NCBI RefSeq assembly: GCF_021991875.1
Contig: NZ_JAHLKR010000018.1
Span: forward strand, 244,615-308,614
DNA from: Mycetohabitans sp. B8
GTDB taxonomy: Bacteria > Pseudomonadota > Gammaproteobacteria > Burkholderiales > Burkholderiaceae
DNA: 64,000 bases
Reading direction: 5' to 3'
The position numbers and the translations under genes were made by a program. Position 1 is the first letter of the stretch. Every line of letters starts with the position of its first letter. Positions 24,740-32,388 of the stretch are shown here, in pieces. The notes below the pieces were generated by a model. The model made no database searches. It was given only the letters and a program-made list of their open reading frames with translations, and had not been told where the DNA came from.

Positions 24740-25035
24740 GGTGTGAAACCGGATGAACGGGTGGCGATCTGTGTAGAACGGAGTTCTGCGATGGAGGTGG
24801 GGCTGTTGGCAATCCTGAAGGCGGGCGGGGTGTATGTGCCGCTGGGCCCGGCGTAGCAGGGCGAGCAGCTCGCGCATATCCTCATAGATGCGGCGCCAGA
24901 GATTGTGTTGGCCGATGCAGCGGGGCGCGCCGCGCTGGGTGAGGCGGTCTTGGCTGGTTGCACGGCGCGGACCCGAACACGCTGCTGGAGCGAGTCGAGA
25001 CGAATCCGTCGGTGCCAAATGCCCGTTTAAGCACG
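24740..25035 (+). pseudogene. Decayed NRPS adenylation-domain fragment
   Basis: The plus strand reads [18 protein letters not shown], then [13 protein letters not shown], a close match to the A2-A3 region of the A domains in the intact NRPS. A TAG stop interrupts it at 24854-24856. The match continues as [20 protein letters not shown], and after a frameshift as DPNTLLERVETNPSVPNARL. Both ends are cut off. It is a degenerate copy of part of an A domain, left by duplication or by the loss of a second NRPS gene. The following 25036-25170 shows nothing I recognise. Confidence 0.88.
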
Positions 25036-25171
25036 CCCTCAATAGCAAATGGCTCGAAAGCGCTGCGGAGGTAATGCGTGGCCGGCGCCGACCGAAACGC
25101 ACAGGACAGGCCCAATTAGCCCTGGACGACGTGAGGCGCCTTCGCACTGTGCATAGTGATCCCCTGTTTAT

Positions 25172-25200
25172 TTGACACCACTTAATCGCCTGATTAAACT
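25172..25200 (+). promoter_or_regulatory. Probable promoter of the toxin-antitoxin operon
   Basis: TTGACA at 25172-25177 is a perfect -35 box. Seventeen bases later TAAACT (25195-25200) is an acceptable -10 box. The -10 lies inside the left arm of the palindrome at 25183-25233, so a repressor bound there would block the promoter. This fits the usual autoregulation of antitoxins. Confidence 0.65.
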
Positions 25201-25233
25201 AAATTCATTGAACTTAGTTTAATCAGGCGATTA
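25183..25233. repeat. Perfect inverted repeat (20-bp arms, 11-base loop) at the antitoxin start
   Basis: The arms are 25183-25202 and 25214-25233, with core AATCGCCTGATTAAACTAA and its exact reverse complement. The right arm ends on the A of the antitoxin ATG. It can act as a DNA operator, and in the mRNA as a hairpin that hides the start codon. No Shine-Dalgarno sequence is visible apart from the CAGGCG of the arm. Confidence 0.9.
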
Positions 25234-25484
25234 TGCACACCTACAACATCCACGACGCCAAGACACATCTGTCGCGACTCATTGACCAAGCAGTGCACGG
25301 CGGCGAACCGTTTGTGATCGCCAAAGCCGGCAAGCCGCTGGTCAAAGTCGTGCCGCTTGAGTTCCCGGCACCTGTTCGATGCAGTCGAATCGGCTTCCTG
25401 AAGGGACAGATTAGTGTGCCGGCTGACTTCGACACAATGGGTGCCGCAGACATTGAACAGTGGTTTGACGGTAACGCTGAATGA
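25233..25484 (+). CDS. Phd/YefM-family antitoxin (83 aa)
   Basis: Small antitoxin predicted to bind its promoter through the N-terminal Phd/YefM fold and to neutralise the PIN toxin encoded next. The sequence opens MHTYNIHDAKTHLSRLID and has the typical GEPFVIAKAGKPLVKVVPL strand-loop-strand segment. The C-terminal part (about residues 50-83) is the likely toxin-binding tail. Its stop overlaps the toxin start by four bases (ATGA), which is normal for translational coupling. The start is set by the ATG at the edge of the palindrome. Confidence 0.9.
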   Translation: MHTYNIHDAKTHLSRLIDQAVHGGEPFVIAKAGKPLVKVVPLEFPAPVRCSRIGFLKGQISVPADFDTMGAADIEQWFDGNAE

Positions 25485-25867
25485 AGGTGCTGTTGGATAC
25501 CCACCTAATCCTGTGGGCGGCCGCCGACGCACCCGAACTGCCGGCCGCAGCGCGCGCGCTGCTCGATGATCCGGCTTGCACGCCGCTTTTTAGCGTCGCG
25601 AGCCTGTGGGAGATCGTGGTCAAACGCGGTCTGGCCCGCGCCGATTTTCAGGTCGAGCCGCGCGTGCTGCGTCGCAGTCTGCTTGACGTTGGCTACGAGG
25701 AACTGCCGCTCGTGACTGCGCACGCGTTGGAACTCGAACATCTACCGCTCATCCACCGCGATCCGTTCGATCGGATTTTGATCGCGCAGGCCGTTGCCGA
25801 AGGCATACCGCTTGTAACGCACGATGCAACGATTGCAAAGTATCCTAGCCCGATTCGACTTGTCTGA
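25481..25867 (+). CDS. vapC: PIN-domain toxin, VapC type (128 aa)
   Basis: Predicted Mg-dependent ribonuclease toxin. The PIN acidic residues are visible: Asp6 in LLDTH, Glu44 in SLWEI, Asp94/Asp97 in HRDPFDR and Asp115 in THDAT. The length is normal for the family and the frame is intact. It overlaps the antitoxin by four bases. The pair sits among IS relics and is flanked on the right by a truncated IS5 transposase, so it may stabilise this accessory region or simply be a survivor of decay. The RNA target cannot be told from sequence. Confidence 0.92.
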   Translation: MKVLLDTHLILWAAADAPELPAAARALLDDPACTPLFSVASLWEIVVKRGLARADFQVEPRVLRRSLLDVGYEELPLVTAHALELEHLPLIHRDPFDRILIAQAVAEGIPLVTHDATIAKYPSPIRLV

Positions 25868-26273
25868 GGGTAGACCGTTAAGGGTTGCCCCCTTAGCTAT
25901 CACAGTCACGGGTGCCAACCGGCATGATTCGATGGCATTCGAGCGCACCCTCGATACCCTCCCAGCCGTGCCGGGCTTGAGCGGTTCGCCGCGCAAACGC
26001 CCGGGCAAACTGCATGCGGACAAGGGCTATGACTTTGCCTGCTGCCGACGCTATCTGAAGCAACGTGCAATCACTGCACGCATCGCCCGTCGCGGCGTAG
26101 AAAAGCGCGAGTGGCTCGGACGACATCGCTGGGTAGTCGAGCGCCCACACGCCTGGTTTGCCGGTTTGGGTAAGCGGCGCATCCGCTTTGAGCGGCGTCT
26201 GGACATTCATCTCGCCTTGCTCTGCTTGGCCGCTGCCGTTATCTATGCGCGCTTCGTGGACGACTTGTGTTAG
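25868..26273 (+). pseudogene. IS5-family transposase, C-terminal half only
   Basis: The plus strand carries the C-terminal DDE half of an IS5-family transposase. It has LHADKGYD (second catalytic Asp) and RWVVERPHAW (catalytic Glu region), followed by RIRFERRLDIHLALL. The N-terminal half with the first Asp is missing, and homology starts almost exactly where vapC ends. The fragment is in frame but cannot make an active transposase. Confidence 0.85.
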
Positions 26274-26303
26274 CGACTCTTAGTGCCAAAATTAAAAGAA
26301 GTG

Positions 26304-26830
26304 ATGGCGGGGCTGGAGCGCCGTCGGCGGTCAGCGTAGGAGAAGCTGGCAGTGGTGCGAGAGAGTTTTGACGCGGGCAAGACGGTCTCAAGGGTGGCTG
26401 TAGCGTAGAGAGCCTCCGCTACGTCCTGCACGACGGCATGACGGTAGGTTGCCGTGGTGAAGCGCAACCAGCGTTGGCGTTTGGATGGCGTTGAGTTTCG
26501 TTGCGACAATGGCGAGCCGCTACGTATTACGTTCGCGTTGGATTGCTGCGATCGCGAAGCGATGAGTTGGCTAGGCGGTAACAACCGGTGGCCATAGCGG
26601 CGACGTGGTGCGTGCTGTCATGCTGGGACTGTAGAGAATCGGTGTGCAGCCCCGCAAAGTAATGGGATGGCTGAGCGCTTGATGAAGACGAGGAAGCGCG
26701 ACTCCGTGGCTTTCATGCTCAACCCGCCGTGGCTATGTTGCGCGCCCTCTGGCCATTGCTTTCAAGCATTACAATGAAAAGCATCGCATAGCGCGTTGAA
26801 ATATTGCTCGCCACGCGAGTTCTGACGCAG
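26304..26830 (+). pseudogene. IS3-family (IS2-like) transposase remnant
   Basis: A broken reading resembles OrfA at the left (LERRRRSA, a stop, then EKLAVVRESFDAGKTVSRVA). OrfB pieces follow: [49 protein letters not shown] and a final HSALKYCSPREF-type end. The pieces lie in different frames with stops and deletions between them. Family assignment is from remembered IS2-group OrfB sequence. Confidence 0.72.
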
Positions 26831-26934
26831 GACCCATTCATCCATTTTAGGGTGAGGCCGTGTCCGGAAGTAGGGCGGGCACATTCAGCTAAGGGCTAAA
26901 AAGCCGGCCGCTGATCGCTCGACGGTGATACAGA

Positions 26935-27054
26935 GGCTGCTCCGGGCTCGATATCGCGCAGGCTCAGATTGAAGCGAAAGTACCACCGGCCTGCGCAGCG
27001 GATGATCGACGACGGAAAACGATATCCATGATAGACAGATTTGGGCTTCTTCAT
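26935..27054 (-). pseudogene. IS6-family transposase N-terminal relic
   Basis: The minus strand from an ATG at 27054 reads MKKPKSVYHGYRFPSSIIRC, then RWYFRFNLSLRDIE, the characteristic N-terminus of IS6/IS26-type transposases. Similarity ends after DIE. Only about 40 residues remain, so it is inactive. Confidence 0.78.
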
Positions 27055-27156
27055 CCCACAATCCTACCCGATCGTCTTCACAACACAACGTGACAAAGCG
27101 GATGGTTTCCACGTCTAAGCAATTTGCGTGATGAATAGCGAGACCAGGACTGGGGT

Positions 27157-27258
27157 GCTTACTTCGGCAGCAACACAATGAGTATCACGATCCCGGACCG
27201 GCTCATGCATCACTGCTATCTGCTCGAATTCGACGGACACAGTTACCGACTCAAATAG
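27157..27258 (+). pseudogene. IS21-family IstB C-terminal relic
   Basis: The plus strand ends an open stretch with YFGSNTMSITIPDRLMHH, then CYLLEFDGHSYRLK and a stop. This matches the C-terminus of IS21 IstB helper ATPases. Only this tail is present. Between it and the next gene (27259-27429) the DNA is AT-rich and probably holds the promoter of the oxidase gene. Confidence 0.7.
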
Positions 27259-27429
27259 GCAAAAAAACTCTTGCACAAAAGATCAAAAAGCGTTAAATAA
27301 CAACCTCGTTCTGTTCCACAATGTAGAGGAATCTGCACGACCGAACGTGGAAGGGTTTTAGCTGGCCGTCCGGACGGACTCATTCCTTCATTTCTTCATT
27401 TTTTATTAATTAAAAAATAGGAGTTAAAA

Positions 27430-29220
27430 ATGGAAAGGAATTATAAAAAGAAGGGCTTTGTGAGTTCCCGCCGGAAGTTTATTTCTGATATGGTCATGTT
27501 GTCTACTTCGGGTATCGTTGCTGGAGGATGGACGCCAATTTATCAAATATCAGCCAACGCAAGTGAAACATTGGGGAATTTCCCGGTAGGAATATCAATT
27601 TATCGGCAGGCTTACGAGAACTGGAGCAAGGAAATATTTGTAGATAACGTATGGACGGCGGTGCCTAAAACCCCTGACGACATCGTTTCCATCGTAAACT
27701 GGGCGAGATCAAACGATTATAAGATTCGTCCACGTGGATATATGCATAACTGGTCTCCATTAACAATGGACTCGGATAGCAAGGCTTCTTCAGTTGTTTT
27801 GCTTGACATGACGAAGAACCTAACTGCCGTATCAATTGACACGACATCAAAGCCAGCTCGAGTAACTGTGCAAACAGGCGTATCGATGGGGGCTTTGCTC
27901 GAAAAACTGGAAGCAAAAGGCCTGGGAATGACAGCCGTACCTGCTCCCAGCGACATTACGTTGGGAGGTGCATTAGCGATTGGTGCGCATGGCACTGCTG
28001 TGCCAGCGAAAGGGGAGAAATTATTACCAGGACATACCTATGGCTCTTTAAGCAATCTTATTCTATCGTTAACTGCGGTAGTGTATGATGAAGCAAATAA
28101 AGAATATATATTGAAGACGTTTTCCCGTGAAGATGCGGATATTAGTGCATTCCTTACGCATGTCGGACGAGCTTGCATTGTCGAGGTAACGATGCAAGTT
28201 GGAGTAAATCAGCGCTTACGCTGTCGGAGCTACGTTAATATTTCTGCCGGGGAATTATTTGCAAAACCTGGGACATCCAGGAGAGCTATTGAATCGTTTC
28301 GAATATCCAAGAAAACCATTGAATCGTTTCTTGATAAATCTGGCAGAATAGAGGTAATATGGTTCCCATTTACAAGCAATCCATGGCTGAAAGTGTGGAG
28401 TATAAAGCCAAATAAGCCATTATTTTCACGCATTGTCGCGAAGACGAATAATTATCCATTTTCAGACTCAATTCCTATAGAATTGTCTGATCTGATCAGG
28501 CGTATTGTTATCGACAACGAGGTAACTATTACCCCACTTTTTGGCCGAAAGCAGTTGGCAATTACAACCGCAGGCTTGGTTGCCACACATAGCCTGGATA
28601 TCTGGGGATGGTCAAGAAACGTACTACAATACGTTCGACCCAGTACACTGCGGGTTATTGCAAATGGCTATGCAGTCATTACCAGCCGGGCTAACGTCCA
28701 GCGCGTCATTAGCGAGTTCATTGAGAACTATCAGGAGCGCATTAATGCGTATCAGAAGCAAAACCAATACCCAATCAATGGCCCGCTCGAAATTCGGGTG
28801 TCAGGGCTGGATAACCCGAATGATGTGAGCCCTAGTAGTGTCACTGCTGCGCTATCTGTGATTAAGCCACGCTTGGATAGACCAGATTGGGATATTGCGG
28901 TTTGGTTCGACATTTTGACTTTGCCTGGAACACCTCACGCGAATAAATTTTATCACGAAACAGAACAGTGGATGTTTTCACATTATGCAGGCTCCTATGC
29001 GACAATGCGACCAGAATGGTCTAAGGGTTGGGCATATACAGATTCGGCAGCCTGGGAAGATTACACGACGATTAGCACAACGATCCCGAATATTTATAGG
29101 GAGGGTCAAATCAGCCAGGAAAAAGATTGGGATAAAGCTATCAAGACACTCAATCAATACGATCCTAACCGTATCTTCTCATCTGCGTTGCTCGACAAGC
29201 TATTGCCTTCAGGCGTATAA
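27430..29220 (+). CDS. Tat-exported type II (covalent FAD) cholesterol oxidase-like flavoenzyme (596 aa)
   Basis: Predicted to oxidise and isomerise a 3-beta-hydroxysterol, giving 4-en-3-one and H2O2 outside the cytoplasm. The N-terminus has a twin-arginine signal (SSRRKFIS then a hydrophobic run). An FAD-binding type 4 domain covers about residues 70-260, with RGYMHNWSPLT. His106 corresponds to the His that binds FAD covalently in the Brevibacterium type II enzyme. The C-terminal two thirds fit the cholesterol-oxidase substrate domain, with EIRVSG (Glu454, Arg456) matching that enzyme's gating Glu/Arg pair. AGGAG at 27419-27423 sets the start. The gene is much AT-richer than the sequence after 29.3 kb and is bordered by IS relics, so it looks acquired. 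The true substrate in this organism is unknown. Confidence 0.88.
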   Translation: MERNYKKKGFVSSRRKFISDMVMLSTSGIVAGGWTPIYQISANASETLGNFPVGISIYRQAYENWSKEIFVDNVWTAVPKTPDDIVSIVNWARSNDYKIRPRGYMHNWSPLTMDSDSKASSVVLLDMTKNLTAVSIDTTSKPARVTVQTGVSMGALLEKLEAKGLGMTAVPAPSDITLGGALAIGAHGTAVPAKGEKLLPGHTYGSLSNLILSLTAVVYDEANKEYILKTFSREDADISAFLTHVGRACIVEVTMQVGVNQRLRCRSYVNISAGELFAKPGTSRRAIESFRISKKTIESFLDKSGRIEVIWFPFTSNPWLKVWSIKPNKPLFSRIVAKTNNYPFSDSIPIELSDLIRRIVIDNEVTITPLFGRKQLAITTAGLVATHSLDIWGWSRNVLQYVRPSTLRVIANGYAVITSRANVQRVISEFIENYQERINAYQKQNQYPINGPLEIRVSGLDNPNDVSPSSVTAALSVIKPRLDRPDWDIAVWFDILTLPGTPHANKFYHETEQWMFSHYAGSYATMRPEWSKGWAYTDSAAWEDYTTISTTIPNIYREGQISQEKDWDKAIKTLNQYDPNRIFSSALLDKLLPSGV

Positions 29221-29317
29221 GGAATAGAGTTTTTGGAAATATAACGGGTGTGCCGCGAGGCGCGCCCGTCGATCGCGCTGCCGCCTCGGTGCATATCGTT
29301 GCGCGCGACATGCGGCG

Positions 29318-29968
29318 TTACCCCCCCTGCTGCTCAAGTTGACGCGCCAGCTTCCCCGCCCGCCGCAGCGCGTCGACGATTTGCGCATAGGCGCGCTGTC
29401 GCGTCGACTCATCGGGCGCCCGTAGGGCGAACGATGGGTGATAAGTTGGGATGACAAAGTGCCCGCCGTGCTCAATCGTGTGGTCCAACAAACGCTGCAG
29501 TGTCACCGTTGGATCTTGCAGCACGGCTTTGAGCGCTATCGCGCCAAGGGCGACGACCACCGCGGGCGCGACCGTATCGAACTCGCGATCGAGCCAGTAA
29601 TGGCACGCGTCGATTTCGCGCTGTGCGGGCGTTTTGTGCATGCGCCGCTTACCACGCGGTTCCCATTTGAAGTGCTTAACGGCATTCGTCACGTAGACGT
29701 CGTCACGGGCGACGCCGGCCTCCCGCAACGCGTCGTCCAGTAATACGCCAGCTGGACCAACAAATGGCCTGCCTTGTCGATCTTCCTGGTCGCCGGGCTG
29801 TTCGCCGACCATCATAATTGGCGCATGAGCGGGTCCCTCGCCCGGCACCGGCTGCGACGCGTCGTGCCACAACGCACAGCGTCGGCAATCGCCCAGGCCT
29901 TGCGGCTGCTGTTGCGGTTCGATTTCGATCTTTCCGTGTTCCTGCGTCGTCGGTTTGCGCGTGGTCAT
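29318..29968 (-). CDS. UdgX-type uracil-DNA glycosylase (216 aa)
   Basis: Cytoplasmic DNA repair protein of the uracil-DNA glycosylase superfamily. Motif A reads GEQPGDQEDRQGRPFVGPAG (from residue 55), where ordinary family 4 enzymes have GEAPG. The loop GKRRMHK (His111) matches the KRRIH loop that lets UdgX bond covalently to the uracil-excised site. Motif B is TYHPS near residue 176. CRRC at 28-31 and Cys122 are candidate iron-sulfur ligands; His99 in VKHFKW sits where family 4 has another cysteine. A longer upstream frame exists, but AGGAG at 29980-29976, seven bases before this ATG, favours 29968. It is tail to tail with the cholesterol oxidase gene. Confidence 0.92.
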   Translation of the reverse strand: MTTRKPTTQEHGKIEIEPQQQPQGLGDCRRCALWHDASQPVPGEGPAHAPIMMVGEQPGDQEDRQGRPFVGPAGVLLDDALREAGVARDDVYVTNAVKHFKWEPRGKRRMHKTPAQREIDACHYWLDREFDTVAPAVVVALGAIALKAVLQDPTVTLQRLLDHTIEHGGHFVIPTYHPSFALRAPDESTRQRAYAQIVDALRRAGKLARQLEQQGG

Positions 29969-30197
29969 AATGAGACTCCTGGCAAACGGTGTTCGCACGA
30001 CACGTGCCTGTGGCGCTGGCCGCGGTCTTCGGGCGTTGTACTCCAATCGCCGCATATACGCCGTGCATTTTTTCCGGTGAATTGTAAAGGTGGTTGCATC
30101 ACGGCAATGCGGTGGCGGGGCCGTATGCGCGAGCATGCGGCACGTGCGTTGCTCGAGGGTAAAGGCATTGGTTCACTCATATTCACGGAGGTTATCT

Positions 30198-30629
30198 ATG
30201 CATCACGTTCAGGAAATCATGTCTCGGGACGTCGTCCATATCAGTCCGTCCGACACGATTCGACATGCCGCCGAGTTAATGGACCAGTACGATATCGGCG
30301 TGCTGCCGGTATGTGAGAGCCGCAAGCTTACCGGCATGGTCACGGACCGCGATCTCGCGGTGCGCGCGCTGGCGGCCGGTAAGAACCCTGATAGTCCAGT
30401 GAGTGAGGTCTGTACGCCGCAGGTCGAATGGTGTATGGAAGACGACGATTTGGATGCCGTACAAAAGCGCATGGCCGACGCGCAACTGCGCCGCATGCCG
30501 GTGATCAATCATCAGAAGGAACTGGTGGGTGTGCTGTCGCTCGGAGATATCGCCACGCGTAGTGTTGGCGCGTCGCATGACGAGGTTGCCAATACGCTAG
30601 AGGGCGTGTCGCAGACGCGACGTCATTAA
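30198..30629 (+). CDS. CBS-domain-pair protein (143 aa)
   Basis: Stand-alone protein made of two CBS domains (about residues 7-63 and 70-128), for example VKEIMSRD-like MHHVQEIMSRDVVHISP and GVLSLGDIA. Such proteins bind adenine nucleotides or SAM and act as small energy sensors; the partner is unknown here. GGAGG at 30188-30192 places the start at 30198 and rules out a longer frame. There is no obvious operon. Confidence 0.92.
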   Translation: MHHVQEIMSRDVVHISPSDTIRHAAELMDQYDIGVLPVCESRKLTGMVTDRDLAVRALAAGKNPDSPVSEVCTPQVEWCMEDDDLDAVQKRMADAQLRRMPVINHQKELVGVLSLGDIATRSVGASHDEVANTLEGVSQTRRH

Positions 30630-30743
30630 TGCACGAGATGACGGCGCTTACCTAGCGTATATGGAGTCTAAGCATTGGACGTCGGCGTGGTGGCCACACC
30701 GGCCGCTACGCCGACGTTGCGACGTAGCGGTCCAGCAAAGCTG

Positions 30744-30935
30744 TCAGCTTTTGTCCGAAGGCTGCGAAGACGGGGGCTCGTTATCGTCGTGGCTGCCGTG
30801 CGACGGATGTTCATCGGGCACGATTTTCGTCACGCCGCCTGTCGCAGGGGGGTCACTGGCAGGAAAGGTGTCCTCGACCGACTTATCGATTGCTTCCTCT
30901 TTCTTGTCGCGCGAAATGTGTTCCTTGGTTGACAT
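30744..30935 (-). CDS. Small acidic conserved hypothetical protein (63 aa)
   Basis: Highly hydrophilic, probably disordered protein with the segment EEAIDKSVEDTFPASDPPA, which I recognise as a recurrent motif of small uncharacterised proteobacterial proteins. The C-terminus is rich in Ser, Pro, His and Asp. MSTKEH is chosen as the start because the conserved part begins there; upstream methionines add low-complexity sequence. The function is unknown. The neighbours do not form an operon with it. Confidence 0.7.
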   Translation of the reverse strand: MSTKEHISRDKKEEAIDKSVEDTFPASDPPATGGVTKIVPDEHPSHGSHDDNEPPSSQPSDKS

Positions 30936-31132
30936 ATTGGTCGTGGCTCCATAAAACAGACGACAATTGTCACCGCAAACCGCGTGCCCAGAGGGATTGA
31001 CCAAGCGGCGGGTGTCCCTAGGCGCCGGCTCGGCAGGGGCCATCTTAGCGGCGACTGTCATTGTTAGCGGCTGCTGTCTCCGCTCCACCTTACTGTGGTG
31101 AGCGGGCTATCAGGAGGCCATGCCACGGTGGC

Positions 31133-31480
31133 TCAGCGCACTATCGTCTCGGAAATCGCAGTGAGCCGCTCGTTCAATGCGCGCTGCGTGTCGGCGTCTA
31201 AGCTGCCGTCGTGCTGGCCGGCGATGCGGGCAGCGTCCCGTTGCACGTCGTCGAGCTGGCGCTTCAAGTCGGCGCCCGCCGCAGCCGTGTAGTCGCCACG
31301 CTTCACGCGCACATCGATCAGCCGGCGTTCATTGACGATCCGAGCATTGACTTGCTCATACCGCTGGGTACCTTCCACGGCCGAATCCGGATGGACGCAC
31401 GGGGGTGGAGGCGTCTGCGTGATACAGCCGCACAATAACAAACTGCTAATCAGGAGCGAGGCGAAGTGGTGCAATGGCAT
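31133..31480 (-). CDS. Small lipoprotein with coiled-coil-like C-terminus (115 aa)
   Basis: The N-terminus MPLHHFASLLISSLLLCGC is a lipoprotein signal with the lipobox LCGC, followed by a Pro-rich linker (TQTPPPP). The rest is a charged helix with regular Ala, Leu and Arg spacing (for example RQLDDVQRDAARIAGQ), likely a periplasmic coiled coil. No family is recognised. The start at 31480 is preferred because it puts the signal at the N-terminus; longer upstream frames add unlikely sequence. Confidence 0.7.
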   Translation of the reverse strand: MPLHHFASLLISSLLLCGCITQTPPPPCVHPDSAVEGTQRYEQVNARIVNERRLIDVRVKRGDYTAAAGADLKRQLDDVQRDAARIAGQHDGSLDADTQRALNERLTAISETIVR

Positions 31481-32191
31481 GGCAACTATGAAACGGGCTT
31501 GGGGCAGATGGCCCCCGATCAAGCGATGACGCAAGGGTGATGTTACCGTATTCGCGCATGCCCTTATAATATTTTTAATATATTGATTATTATGCGTGTT
31601 CGCGTTGTTATTGCAAGCCTTTTGTAAGAAGACGTTCGGCCTCTGCATGCGCTATGTCCGCTATTCAGCCGGTGCCACGGACAATTCGCTGCGCTTTGTC
31701 GGCTTCGTGTTCGTGCCGTTCGGTGATTTCATCAACGAAAGTAGTTTGGGCGCCGGCTTGGGGCGCTGGCCCGCGCCCCCTGATTGATAGTCACCGCCAA
31801 TGATCTAATTGAGCCTCAAGTGAGCATCAAGGCGCTGCCTATCAGCGCGGTCATCATGTCGGTGAGCGGGATGCTGGCGCTGGCATGGGCACTGACGTCT
31901 AGCTACCCAACAACCGCCGGTCCAGAACCGGCAGACCCATCTTCGCTGCGCGCGGCAATGCATGCCGGCGAGGGTCCATGCGATTGCCGTGCACAACGGC
32001 GCGTTGACGGATTCTCCGGCACCCACGCGTGCAGTGGCTAATTAATGAGACCATGCGCGGCGGCGTCCGGGATGATGGGGGAGGGCGGCGTTTACGCGTT
32101 TTTTACGCTGCGCAGGTCACTCTTACCGTGCGATTTATGGCCGTGCGGATAGCCTATTAGATGCCTTGGTGCATTAACGGAGAACATAACA
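31481..32191. other. Long intergenic region before the kdp operon
   Basis: About 710 bases with no gene I can support. An AT-rich run at 31560-31600 (TATAATA and TAATATAT elements) may hold promoters for the lipoprotein gene or a lost gene. A short hydrophobic frame around 31835-32041 lacks a ribosome-binding site and has an implausible C-terminus. The kdp promoter should lie in the last 150 bases, but no clear -35/-10 pair stands out. Confidence 0.4.
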
Positions 32192-32296
32192 ATGGACCTC
32201 GTCTACCTCGCCGGCATCGTCTTGTTCCTGGGACTGTGCATGGCGCTGGCGGCCGGCTGCGACAAGCTGCGCCGCACCCCTGGAGGCCGCTCATGA
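32192..32296 (+). CDS. 34-residue membrane mini-protein upstream of kdpF
   Basis: This short frame, MDLVYLAGIVLFLGLCMALA then AGCDKLRRTPGGRS, is a single transmembrane helix with a positively charged tail. It overlaps the kdpF start by four bases (ATGA). Similar mini-ORFs stand before kdpF in other proteobacteria as I recall, so it is probably translated and coupled to kdpF. Its role, perhaps as an accessory Kdp subunit, is not established. CGGAGAA at about 32178-32184 is a plausible ribosome site. Confidence 0.7.
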   Translation: MDLVYLAGIVLFLGLCMALAAGCDKLRRTPGGRS

Positions 32297-32388
32297 TGGC
32301 GTGGATGACATGGCTGGCCGGCATCGCGACGCTGCTAGTGCTGGGGTACCTCGTGTATGCGCTGCTGCGCGCGGAGAATTTGGAATGA
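32293..32388 (+). CDS. kdpF: KdpF, small subunit of the K+ pump (31 aa)
   Basis: A single transmembrane peptide (MTWLAGIATLLVLGYLVYAL then LRAENLE) that stabilises the KdpABC complex. It lies at the canonical place before kdpA and overlaps it by four bases (ATGA at 32385). Two adjacent ATGs at 32293 and 32296 could both start it. Confidence 0.88.
   Translation: MMAWMTWLAGIATLLVLGYLVYALLRAENLE

Noticed and set aside
31784..32041. An 85-residue hydrophobic frame upstream of kdp
   Set aside because: No ribosome site, an implausible Cys/Arg-rich end and no family; probably chance.
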